Assembly: GCA_022511055.1 (NCBI GenBank)
Contig: JAFLSH010000123.1
Location: 1 to 8,803, forward strand
Length of the DNA stretch: 8,803 nt
From: Prevotella sp.
GTDB lineage: Bacteria > Bacteroidota > Bacteroidia > Bacteroidales > Bacteroidaceae
Reading direction: 5' to 3'
The position numbers and the translations under genes were made by a program. The notes below the pieces were generated by a model. It did not search any database. It saw only the letters and a list, made by a program, of their open reading frames with translations, and had not been told where the DNA came from. Below are positions 1 through 7,249 of this stretch, piece after piece (the first letter of the stretch is position 1; every line of letters begins with the position of its first letter).

Positions 1-1077
1 GACCCCGTGGTTATCACCATCTCGCACATGGGATATATCAAGCGCACCTCGCTCAGCGAGTTCCACGAGCAGGGTCGCGGCGGCGTAGGCGCAAAGGCTG
101 CCCGGCACCGCGACAACGACTTCACGGAATACATCTATCCCGCCACGATGCACAACACGCTGCTCTTCTTCACCCAGAAAGGCCGCTGCTATTGGCAGAA
201 GTGCTACGAGATTCCCGAAGGCGACAAGAGTTCGAAGGGCCGCGCCATACAGAACATGCTCAACATTGAGCCTGACGACCAGATTAATGCCGTATTGCGC
301 ATCAAGAACTTCAACGACCCGGACTTCCTGAGTTCACACTACGTTGTCTTTGCCACGAAGAACGGCATTGTCAAGAAGACCAGCCTCCAAGCCTACTCAA
401 GACCGCGCACAAACGGCGTGATAGCCATCAACATAGAAGAGGGCGACCGCGTGGTGAGTGTCCGGCTGACCAATGGACACAACGAGCTGATACTTGCCAA
501 CCGCAACGGTCGTGCCGTGCGCTTCGACGAGAACGAGATACGCACCATGGGCCGTGTGGCAACAGGTGTTCGCGGCATGAGGCTCGACGGTGGCGACGAC
601 GAGGTGGTAGGTATGGTCTGCGTGAACGACCCGCAACAGGAGACGGTCATGGTCGTCTCAGAAAACGGCTACGGCAAGCGCACCAATGTGGTCGATGAGA
701 CTGGCTACGATGTCTATCGCAAGACGGCTCGCGGCACAAAGGGTGTCAAGACACTGGCCATCACCGAAAAGACCGGCCGGCTGGTAGCCATCAAGGTAGT
801 GACCGATGAAAACGACCTTATGATTATCAACAAGTCGGGCATTCTCATCCGCCTGAAGGTGGCTGAAGTGCGCACGATGGGTCGTGCCACGCAGGGTGTC
901 CGCCTGATAAACCTCACGAAGAAGAACGACACCATTGCCTCTGTCTGCAAAGTGATGTCGAGCCAGGAAGAGTACACCGAAGAAGAGGCCGAGGAAACAG
1001 AGCCGACAACGGACAATCTCCCGCTGGTAGACTTTGCCGGCGACAGCAGCGATGACGGTCAGGAGACCCAAGAGTAA
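1..1077 (+). CDS. gyrA: DNA gyrase subunit A, C-terminal part (5' end outside window)
   Basis: This is the C-terminal DNA-wrapping domain of the GyrA subunit of DNA gyrase, the cytoplasmic type II topoisomerase that introduces negative supercoils. The frame is open from base 1 and gives 358 codons before TAA. The breakage-reunion domain with the catalytic tyrosine lies to the left, so roughly the first 500 residues are missing. About six beta-pinwheel blades are visible as repeats ending in patterns such as NGRAVRF, NGIVKKT, NGYGKRT and SGILIRL, with MGR-AT-GVR linkers at two blades. The GyrA box at codons 24-30 reads QGRGGVG instead of the proteobacterial QRRGGKG; this form is usual for Bacteroidetes GyrA. 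ParC lacks such a box or has a degenerate one, which favours GyrA. The protein ends in a 36-residue acidic tail (codons 323-358, 15 Asp/Glu, no Lys/Arg). A TPR-protein gene follows within about 42 bp, so co-transcription is likely. Confidence 0.96.
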   Translation, partial: DPVVITISHMGYIKRTSLSEFHEQGRGGVGAKAARHRDNDFTEYIYPATMHNTLLFFTQKGRCYWQKCYEIPEGDKSSKGRAIQNMLNIEPDDQINAVLRIKNFNDPDFLSSHYVVFATKNGIVKKTSLQAYSRPRTNGVIAINIEEGDRVVSVRLTNGHNELILANRNGRAVRFDENEIRTMGRVATGVRGMRLDGGDDEVVGMVCVNDPQQETVMVVSENGYGKRTNVVDETGYDVYRKTARGTKGVKTLAITEKTGRLVAIKVVTDENDLMIINKSGILIRLKVAEVRTMGRATQGVRLINLTKKNDTIASVCKVMSSQEEYTEEEAEETEPTTDNLPLVDFAGDSSDDGQETQE

Positions 1078-1119
1078 GAATCACGAAAAAATATGTTTAA
1101 CCAACAAATAAAAATGCTT

Positions 1120-2367
1120 ATGAAAAAGGTAATGATGATGGCCATGATGGCAGCGGCAACCGCTACATCAGCCTTCGCACAAGCTGACGCCTTGAAAGAG
1201 GCCAAGAAGCTGTTTACAAAAGGAGAACTGGACCAGGCTATGACTACTATCAAGCCCGCCCTGAACGCAGGAACGGCAGCCGACAAGGCCGCCGCCTGGA
1301 ATCTGGTGAGTGAAATCAACTACAAGAAATTCAGCGACAACCAGCAGAAGCAGATGGAAAACACGGTGAAGCAGATTACTGAGCCTTACGACACCGCAGC
1401 CATCAACACAGCTGTCTACGATGCGCTGGAGGCTGCCTTGAAGTGCGATGAATTTGACAACCAGCCCAACGAAAAGGGCAAAGTAAAGCCAAAGTTCCGC
1501 ACCAGCGAGAATCAGAACAAGATGGTAGGTGTCCGCATGCAGCTCATCAACGCCGGTTTGTTCCAGTATAACCACAAGCAGTCGGCCGATGCCTTCAAGA
1601 GCTGGGCACTCTACATTAACAGTGCTGAGAATCCGTTCTTTACTGGTGTCGACATGACGAAGGACGAGTACAAGTCAGAGATTGCCTACTATGCCGGTCT
1701 CGTGGCTTATCAGCAGAAGGACTACGCCAATGCTGAGAAATATGCAAACATTGCAGCCCAAGACCCGAAGAAAGCCGGTGAGGCACAGGAAATCCTGCTC
1801 TTCTCTCAGAAAGAGAACTGCAAGACCAAGGAAGACTCACTGCGCTATCTGTCTACCGTCAAGGAGCTGCACAAGCAGAATCCCGGCGAGCAGCGCTACT
1901 TCAACCTGCTGATGGACTACTACACACAGCCTGGCCGCATGGAAGAGATGAAGGGCTTTGCCGAAGAGGAAATTGCACTCGACCCACAGAACAAGATGGC
2001 TTGGGCACTGAAGGGTGAGTACGAGATGAACAACCAGAAGTGGGATGATGCCGTGGAGTCTTACAAGAAGGCTCAGGAGATTGACCCCACCTTCGTACAG
2101 GTGGTGTTCAACGCCGGCGTTTGCCTGAACTCAAAGGCCATTGCCCTGAAAGACGAGCTGGCAGACAAGAAGACGGGCGGTCTGACTACTGCCAATGCCA
2201 ATAAGGTGAAGGACATTCTGAGCGAGGCCAAGGTGTTCCTGGAGAAGTCGCGCGAACTGGACCCAGACCAGGAGAAGGTGAAGTGGGCTTATCCCCTCTA
2301 TCAGATTTACTATGCTATCGGCGACAATGAGAAGTCTGCCGAAATGGAGAAAATACTGAATCAATAA
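1120..2367 (+). CDS. secreted tetratricopeptide-repeat protein, first of a tandem pair
   Basis: This is a periplasmic or surface TPR protein of unknown specific function; TPR arrays normally mediate protein-protein contacts. From the chosen start the protein has 415 residues. It begins with MKK, a very Met/Ala-rich hydrophobic stretch and a probable signal peptidase I site in SAFA-QADA, with no lipobox Cys. The ATG at 1093 (424 residues) is the longest alternative and 1114 is another. I prefer 1120 because it puts Lys-Lys directly after Met, as in a normal signal peptide, and follows an A-rich leader. TPR-like helix pairs are seen (numbering from 1093) near residues 193-226, 267-298 and 301-333, the last being the clearest (WALKGEYEMNNQKWDDAVES, ending in EIDP). 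A further repeat at 335-391 is interrupted by an insert. A motif QPNEKGKVKPKFRT at 124-137 recurs in the next gene. Codon use resembles its neighbours. Confidence 0.88.
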   Translation: MKKVMMMAMMAAATATSAFAQADALKEAKKLFTKGELDQAMTTIKPALNAGTAADKAAAWNLVSEINYKKFSDNQQKQMENTVKQITEPYDTAAINTAVYDALEAALKCDEFDNQPNEKGKVKPKFRTSENQNKMVGVRMQLINAGLFQYNHKQSADAFKSWALYINSAENPFFTGVDMTKDEYKSEIAYYAGLVAYQQKDYANAEKYANIAAQDPKKAGEAQEILLFSQKENCKTKEDSLRYLSTVKELHKQNPGEQRYFNLLMDYYTQPGRMEEMKGFAEEEIALDPQNKMAWALKGEYEMNNQKWDDAVESYKKAQEIDPTFVQVVFNAGVCLNSKAIALKDELADKKTGGLTTANANKVKDILSEAKVFLEKSRELDPDQEKVKWAYPLYQIYYAIGDNEKSAEMEKILNQ

Positions 2368-2387
2368 AATCAAAAAGAAACTGACAG

Positions 2388-3578
2388 ATGAAGAAATCGC
2401 AGACCTTAGCGATACTTCTTCTGCTTTCGACAATACCGTGCCTGATGCTGGCTCAGAAGAAAGAGCTTAGTCAGGCACGGACTATTCTGAAAAGCGGTAA
2501 GAACGTTGGGCAAGCCGAGCAGCTCATGGTGAATCTGCTGAAAGATTCAGCCAACCACAATGACAAGAACATCTACGCCGTCTGGTATCAGGCGGTGCAG
2601 AAGCAGTATGAGGCTGCCAACGAGCGACTGTACCTGAAACAACAGCAGGACACGGCCCAGTTCTTCGACTTGGTGCATCGGATGTTCAGCATCTGCGAGA
2701 CACTGGACTCGCTGGACTCCCAGCCCGACAAGAAAGGCCGCACGAAACCCAGCTACCGCACCCGCCACGCCGAGGACCTGAACGGCTACCGCGGCAACCT
2801 GTTCTTTGGCGGCACTTACTATCTGCGCAAACAGCAATACCAGAAAGCCTTCGATTTCTTCCAGACCTATATCGACTGCGCCGAGCAACCGCTGTTCCAG
2901 ACCTACCGCTACGACTCCACAGACACCCGACTGCCACAGGCCGCCTATTGGGCCATGACCTGCGGCTATAAGCTGCAAGACCCGCTACTCACACTGCGCC
3001 ACCGAACACTGGCGTACCGCGACACACCCCATCTGGACTATGCCTTTCAGTACACGGCCGAAGCCTGGTCTTGGCTGAAAGACGACTCGCTCTATCACTC
3101 CACGTTAGTCAAGGGTTTCAACAACAACCCGCGCCTCAGCTATTTCCTAACCCGGCTTGTCGACTACTACAATGCCCGCGCCCAGTATGAGCAGGCACTG
3201 CAAGTCAGCGAACAGGCATTAAGAGCAGACAGCGTGAACGAGCTGGCTCTCTATGCCAAGTCGAATGCGCTGCTCAGCCTGAAGCGCTACGGCGAAAGTG
3301 TCAAGGTAAGCCTGCGGCTCAGCGAAGTAAACCCCACCCTACCAGAGCCTTACTACAATGCGGGCATGGCCTACCTGAATCTGGCATTGAAGTTAGACCC
3401 CAGAAAAGACAAGAAACAGCTGAAAGGGCTCTACCAGAAAGCCTGTACAAGCATGGAGAAATACCGCGAACTGGCACCTGCCCAGAAGCAGAAATGGGGG
3501 CCGGCACTCTATCGCATCTATCTCAACCTGAACATGGGAAAGCAGTTTGACGAGATAGACAAAATCTTAAAGAATTAA
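2388..3578 (+). CDS. secreted tetratricopeptide-repeat protein, second of a tandem pair
   Basis: The 396-residue product is a diverged paralog of the TPR protein just upstream, separated by only 20 bp, so the two are almost certainly co-transcribed. The N-terminus is a signal peptide: MKK, a Leu-rich core, and a likely cleavage site after LMLA before QKKE. Cys18 is preceded by Thr-Ile-Pro, which is not a lipobox, so a soluble periplasmic protein is more likely than a lipoprotein. Collinear similarity to the first protein includes QPDKKGRTKPSYRT at 112-125, a block starting NAG at 324, and the C-terminal KWGPALYRIY (369-378) with a final DKILKN. TPR-like helix pairs lie near 138-165, 249-281, 284-316 and 321-362. 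Function is unknown. A scaffold role in the envelope is the natural guess from the family, but nothing in the sequence names a partner. The 95 bp after its stop show no convincing intrinsic terminator. Confidence 0.88.
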   Translation: MKKSQTLAILLLLSTIPCLMLAQKKELSQARTILKSGKNVGQAEQLMVNLLKDSANHNDKNIYAVWYQAVQKQYEAANERLYLKQQQDTAQFFDLVHRMFSICETLDSLDSQPDKKGRTKPSYRTRHAEDLNGYRGNLFFGGTYYLRKQQYQKAFDFFQTYIDCAEQPLFQTYRYDSTDTRLPQAAYWAMTCGYKLQDPLLTLRHRTLAYRDTPHLDYAFQYTAEAWSWLKDDSLYHSTLVKGFNNNPRLSYFLTRLVDYYNARAQYEQALQVSEQALRADSVNELALYAKSNALLSLKRYGESVKVSLRLSEVNPTLPEPYYNAGMAYLNLALKLDPRKDKKQLKGLYQKACTSMEKYRELAPAQKQKWGPALYRIYLNLNMGKQFDEIDKILKN

Positions 3579-3599
3579 AAAAAAACGAGCATTGTCATA

Positions 3600-3627
3600 T
3601 ACGTTTGCAGATTTCTTCGTAATTTTG
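3600..3627 (+). promoter_or_regulatory. possible promoter region of the phospho-sugar mutase gene (two -7 matches)
   Basis: Two perfect matches to the Bacteroidetes -7 element TAnnTTTG are present: TACGTTTG at 3600-3607 and TAATTTTG at 3620-3627, exactly 20 bp apart. The expected TTTG about 20 bp upstream of either element is missing: the TTTG inside the first match is only 12 bp before the second. The second is the better candidate and would give a leader of roughly 40 nt before the ATG at 3674. A purine-rich AGAGAAGAA at 3662-3670 lies just ahead of that start. Assignment is by motif only. Confidence 0.45.
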
Positions 3628-3673
3628 TAATTAGAATTATCGTAATCTAAAACAAATAAAAAGAGAAGAAACT

Positions 3674-5422
3674 ATGGCAGACAATGCACAACTGATTGCT
3701 CAGTGCGAGGCACGGGCAAAAGAATGGCTCTCTCCGGCCTTTGACGAGGAGACACGCAAGGAAGTCCAGGCAATGCTTGACGCAGAAGACAAGACTGCGC
3801 TCATCGATGCTTTCTACCAGAACTTAGAGTTTGGCACGGGCGGCCTGCGCGGTATTATGGGTGCCGGTACTAACCGCATGAACAAGTACATTGTTGGCAT
3901 GGCCACACAGGGCTTTGCCAACTATATCCTGAAAGCGTTCCCCGGCCGCAAGGACCTCAGCGTTGTTGTCGGCCACGACTGTCGCAACAACGGCCGCATG
4001 TTCGCAGAGACGGTGGCCGACATTTTCTCGGCCAACGGCATCAAGGTCTATCTCTTCGAGAGCCTGCGCCCCACGCCGGAAATCTCGTTTGCCATCCGCC
4101 AGCTGGGCTCGCAGGCCGGTGTCAACGTGACTGCCAGCCACAACCCGAAGGAGTATAACGGCTACAAGGCATACTGGGAAGACGGCGCGCAGGTACTCAG
4201 CCCGCACGACACAGGTATCATTGACGAGGTGAACAAGGTGACCATCAACGACGTGAAGTTTGAGGGCAACAAAGAGCTTATTGAGATTATCGGCGGCGAA
4301 ATGGACTGGGACTACCTGCAGGCCGTAAAGGAAGCCATGGTTGACCAGGATGTCATTCTGCGCCACAAAGACCTCAACATTGTCTACTCGCCCATGCACG
4401 GCACAGGGCGTGTCATTGTGCCCGAGGCACTGCGCTCATGGGGTTTCCAGAACATCCATGTTGTACCTGAGCAGATGGTTATCGACGGTAATTTCCCCAC
4501 AGTCATCAGCCCCAACCCGGAGAATGCCGAGGCCATGACACTGGGCATGAAGTTAGGCACACGCCTGAACGCCGACCTTGTGATAGCCTCTGACCCGGAT
4601 GCCGACCGCCTGGCCATAGTCTGCCGTAACGCCAAGGGCGAGTGGGAAATCCTGAACGGCAACCAGACCTGCATGATGTTCTGCTGGTATATCATTGCCA
4701 ACAAGAAGAAACTGGGGCAGCTGAAGGGCAACGAATTCCTGGTAAAGACCATTGTTACCACCGAGGTGATTGCCGAGATTGCCAAGAAGAACGGTGTTGA
4801 GCTGCGCGACTGCTACACGGGCTTCAAGTGGATTGCCAACGAGATTCGCATCTCTGAAGGCAAGCAGAAGTTCATTGGCGGCGGCGAGGAATCATTCGGT
4901 TTCCTGCCCTTCGACAAAGTGCGCGACAAGGATTCACCCGCCAGCATCTGCCTCATTTGCGAGATTGCAGCCTGGGCTAAGGACAACGGCATGACCCTGT
5001 ACGACCTGCTCATGAATATCTATGCAGAGTATGGATTCTCGAAGGAAGTAACCATCAACGTGGTGAAACCCGGCAAGAGCGGTGCCGACGAGATTAAGCA
5101 GATGATGGCAGACTTCCGCCAGAATCCGCCGCAAGAGCTGGGTGGCTCGAAGGTTTGCCTGTGGAAAGACTACCAGACACTGGAGGCCAAGAAGGCAGAC
5201 GGCTCGGTAGAGAAAATCAGCATGCCTACCACGAGCAACGTGCTGCAATGGTTCTGCGAAGACGGCACGAAAATCAGCGTGCGCCCATCTGGCACTGAGC
5301 CAAAGATTAAGTTCTACACAGAAATCAAGGACTCTACCTTCAAATGCGCCGGCTGCTACGAGCGTTGCAGCAAGGCTGCCGAGGAGAGAATTGAGGCTAT
5401 CAAGAAGAGCCTGAAACTGTAA
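3674..5422 (+). CDS. phospho-sugar mutase (phosphoglucomutase/phosphomannomutase family)
   Basis: This cytoplasmic alpha-D-phosphohexomutase interconverts sugar 1- and 6-phosphates through a phosphoserine enzyme and links glucose 1-phosphate to glycolysis. All four active-site loops are present in the 582-residue product. The catalytic phosphoserine loop is TASHNP with Ser155. The metal-binding loop is DPDADR at 307-312. The sugar-specificity loop is GGGEESFGF at 402-410, and the phosphate-binding loop is RPSGTEPK at 537-544. The N-terminal FGTGGLRGIMGAGTNRMN (53-70) and the length of about 580 residues place it with the long PGM2-like group, not with the roughly 460-residue bacterial ManB/AlgC type. 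Substrate choice (glucose, mannose or ribose phosphate) cannot be settled from motifs. An unusual cluster CX2CX3C lies at 558-565. The ATG at 3674 has a purine-rich stretch 4-12 bases upstream. The gene is convergent with the downstream oxidoreductase. Confidence 0.93.
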   Translation: MADNAQLIAQCEARAKEWLSPAFDEETRKEVQAMLDAEDKTALIDAFYQNLEFGTGGLRGIMGAGTNRMNKYIVGMATQGFANYILKAFPGRKDLSVVVGHDCRNNGRMFAETVADIFSANGIKVYLFESLRPTPEISFAIRQLGSQAGVNVTASHNPKEYNGYKAYWEDGAQVLSPHDTGIIDEVNKVTINDVKFEGNKELIEIIGGEMDWDYLQAVKEAMVDQDVILRHKDLNIVYSPMHGTGRVIVPEALRSWGFQNIHVVPEQMVIDGNFPTVISPNPENAEAMTLGMKLGTRLNADLVIASDPDADRLAIVCRNAKGEWEILNGNQTCMMFCWYIIANKKKLGQLKGNEFLVKTIVTTEVIAEIAKKNGVELRDCYTGFKWIANEIRISEGKQKFIGGGEESFGFLPFDKVRDKDSPASICLICEIAAWAKDNGMTLYDLLMNIYAEYGFSKEVTINVVKPGKSGADEIKQMMADFRQNPPQELGGSKVCLWKDYQTLEAKKADGSVEKISMPTTSNVLQWFCEDGTKISVRPSGTEPKIKFYTEIKDSTFKCAGCYERCSKAAEERIEAIKKSLKL

Positions 5423-5441
5423 GACGGGAGCATATCAATAA

Positions 5442-5487
5442 ACCACAAGAGAGGGGAACTTTCCTGAAAGTTCCCCTCTCTTGTGGT
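5442..5487. terminator. long perfect inverted repeat, probable bidirectional terminator
   Basis: Arms at 5442-5463 and 5466-5487 are perfect reverse complements over 22 bp with only CT between them; in RNA the innermost pair would open to give a four-base loop on a 21-bp stem. It sits in the 85-bp gap between the convergent mutase and oxidoreductase genes, where one hairpin can end transcripts from both sides. Neither side carries a clear U-tract: the + side continues ATTGGC and the minus side TTATTGATA. Efficient intrinsic termination is therefore inferred from position and stem strength. Confidence 0.8.
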
Positions 5488-5507
5488 ATTGGCATGAAGA
5501 GTCAGGC

Positions 5508-7094
5508 TTATCTGGCCTGAACGTACTTGTGCAACGTGGCACGCACCGCCCCCTGACCGGCATAGAGTTCCTTGACCATGCCCTCAATCTGCTCGCCAAG
5601 CCCGGCTTCATAGAGGTCGAGCCCAAAAATGTCTTTACGACTGTAAAGCTGCTTCAGCGGGCTCCAGTCTTGTTCGGGCTTACCTATCTCCAGTGGTGCC
5701 ACGATAGCCTGCAGCTCTGCCAGCATGGGGTCGGGTGACGGCTCAAAGGGCGTACCATCATCTTTGATGCCCTTCAAGTAACGCGCATAGCCCGCTAATG
5801 TCAGCGGAATAAGCACGAGGTTTGACATATCCAGTCCGCGGACCAGATATTTCTTGATGGTTTCGCCGAAGCGGATGGGAAGTTTCTGGCTGGTATCCAT
5901 AGCTATGCGCTGCGGGGCATCAGGCATGAACGGATTGGGCAGCCGGCGGTTAATCACAGCCCCGATAAACTCGTAGGGATTCAGCACGCCCGGGTCAGTC
6001 ACCACGGGCATAGCCTCCATGTAGCCAATCTTCTGAATAAAGGGGCGCAGGTCTTCATCGGCCATCTCTGCCGAAATGAGCGTATAGCCCAACATGCAGC
6101 CATAGATGCTCATGGCGGTGTGCAGCGGATTCAGACAAGTGGTCACTTTCATGGTTTCCACCTTGTCCACCGTTTCACGGGTGGTATAGAGTGCGCCGCC
6201 AAGGTCGAGCGGTGGCCGACCGTTGGTGTAGCGGTCTTCAATGACCAGATACTGCACTTCCTCTGCGTTGACAAAGGGGGCGGTAAAGGTGTGCTTCTCG
6301 GTCTCGATGTAGTTGCAATCCTCAAAGCCATCCTCTGCCAGCAGCTCCTTCACCTTTTCATGGGGGCGCGGCGTAATCTTGTCAATCATCGACCAGGGGA
6401 AGGTCACTTTCGACTCATCTTTCAGGTAGTCAAGGAATCCTTGTGGCACCAGCCCGTCTTTCACCCAGCGTTCAGCGTAGGCCATCACGCCGGCTTTCAC
6501 CTTGTCGCCGTTGTGCGAGCAATTATCCATCGACTGTACCGTCAGCGGCAGCCGGCCAGCCTGCCAGCGCTCGTAGAGCAGCACACAGACCTTACCCATG
6601 GCGAAGACGGGCGCTAACCCGCGAGCCAAATCGGCATCGTTGAAGGTATAGCCTTTCTCTGTGATGGTGAACGAAATCATTTGCAGCGACGGATTACGGA
6701 ATATCTCCACCAGCCGCTGCCAATCCTGGAACTGCGGGTCGGCTTTCAGCGCCTCAGTAACACTGGCAATGACCGTCTTCTCAATAGTGCCCGACGACTG
6801 GAGACTGACAAGCAGCGAAAGATTGCCGTAGGGGGTGTAGGCTTTGTCAATAACCTCAAAGTCAAAGGTCTCGGCAACGATGACGCCGCGGTCATACTCG
6901 CCCTTGTTCAGAGCATCATTCAGCACGGCAGCCGGAAAAGCCCTGAAAATGTTTCCACCGCCAAAGTGTACCCATGTCGGCTCCTTCGCCGTTTTCTCGC
7001 GCAGCGCCTTAATGTCGAACTTTGGCAGAACATAGCCTTTGGCTTCCCACTCTGCGGCATTAAACTGGCCGCTCAGTATGTCATTGAGTTTCAT
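5508..7094 (-). CDS. mannitol dehydrogenase family oxidoreductase (UxuB-like, probable fructuronate reductase)
   Basis: This is a 528-residue member of the polyol-specific long-chain dehydrogenase/reductase family, which includes mannitol 2-dehydrogenase, D-arabinitol dehydrogenase, fructuronate reductase (UxuB) and tagaturonate reductase (UxaB). These are NAD(P)-dependent cytoplasmic enzymes. The nucleotide-binding motif is WVHFGGGNIFRAF at 41-53. Other family signatures are TITEKGYTF (143-151), DNCSHNGD (190-197), FPWSMIDKITPRP (232-244), NPLHTAM (322-328) and SQKLPIRF (402-409). The usual catalytic Lys/Asn/His set appears as Lys316, Asn322 and His325, with one residue more between Lys and Asn than in the classical KX4NX2H pattern. 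Motifs do not decide the substrate. Fructuronate/mannonate is favoured because a xylose isomerase lies next door and such pairs suit hexuronate use, but mannitol remains possible. The ATG at 7094 lies about 30 bases after a strong predicted promoter. No signal peptide is seen. Confidence 0.88.
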   Translation of the reverse strand: MKLNDILSGQFNAAEWEAKGYVLPKFDIKALREKTAKEPTWVHFGGGNIFRAFPAAVLNDALNKGEYDRGVIVAETFDFEVIDKAYTPYGNLSLLVSLQSSGTIEKTVIASVTEALKADPQFQDWQRLVEIFRNPSLQMISFTITEKGYTFNDADLARGLAPVFAMGKVCVLLYERWQAGRLPLTVQSMDNCSHNGDKVKAGVMAYAERWVKDGLVPQGFLDYLKDESKVTFPWSMIDKITPRPHEKVKELLAEDGFEDCNYIETEKHTFTAPFVNAEEVQYLVIEDRYTNGRPPLDLGGALYTTRETVDKVETMKVTTCLNPLHTAMSIYGCMLGYTLISAEMADEDLRPFIQKIGYMEAMPVVTDPGVLNPYEFIGAVINRRLPNPFMPDAPQRIAMDTSQKLPIRFGETIKKYLVRGLDMSNLVLIPLTLAGYARYLKGIKDDGTPFEPSPDPMLAELQAIVAPLEIGKPEQDWSPLKQLYSRKDIFGLDLYEAGLGEQIEGMVKELYAGQGAVRATLHKYVQAR

Positions 7095-7130
7095 TTAATC
7101 TGATTTTTTTTATTCGATGGTTTGTTTTTG

Positions 7131-7162
7131 CAAAGATAGAAATTATTTCTGTAACCACCAAA
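7131..7162 (-). promoter_or_regulatory. Bacteroidetes-type promoter for the mannitol-dehydrogenase-family gene
   Basis: On the minus strand TTTG (7162-7159) is followed after exactly 20 bp by TATCTTTG (7138-7131). This matches the Bacteroides primary-sigma consensus TTTG / 19-21 bp / TAnnTTTG at every fixed position. Transcription would start a few bases downstream, near 7124-7127, leaving about 30 nt of A-rich leader before the ATG at 7094. The leader has no Shine-Dalgarno sequence, as is common in this phylum. Confidence 0.75.
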
Positions 7163-7249
7163 CTTTTCCCATGTTTTCTGATTGCCTGCGGCTTGAGGAA
7201 AAGTGGCTCAGCCCGAAAAGCCTGTTGCGGCATCCAACGTGCGCACGCG

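Noticed and set aside
658..1071. 137-codon minus-strand frame inside gyrA
   Set aside because: It is antisense to the conserved pinwheel and acidic tail, with no supporting motif.
1092..1099. TATGTTTA as a promoter for the first TPR gene
   Set aside because: It misses the last G of TAnnTTTG and has no TTTG about 20 bp upstream.
2388..2456. Lipoprotein signal on the second TPR protein (Cys18)
   Set aside because: The residues before Cys are Thr-Ile-Pro, which do not fit a lipobox; a signal peptidase I site follows instead.
3824..4399. 191-codon open frame on the minus strand inside the mutase gene
   Set aside because: It lies wholly opposite a gene with all family motifs; its composition is what an antisense frame of this GC-rich coding strand gives.
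6120..6617. 165-codon + strand frame inside the oxidoreductase gene
   Set aside because: It is opposite conserved family motifs and shows no domain of its own.
7239..7246. GTGCGCAC palindrome
   Set aside because: An isolated 8-bp palindrome in GC-rich DNA is expected by chance and has no partner site.
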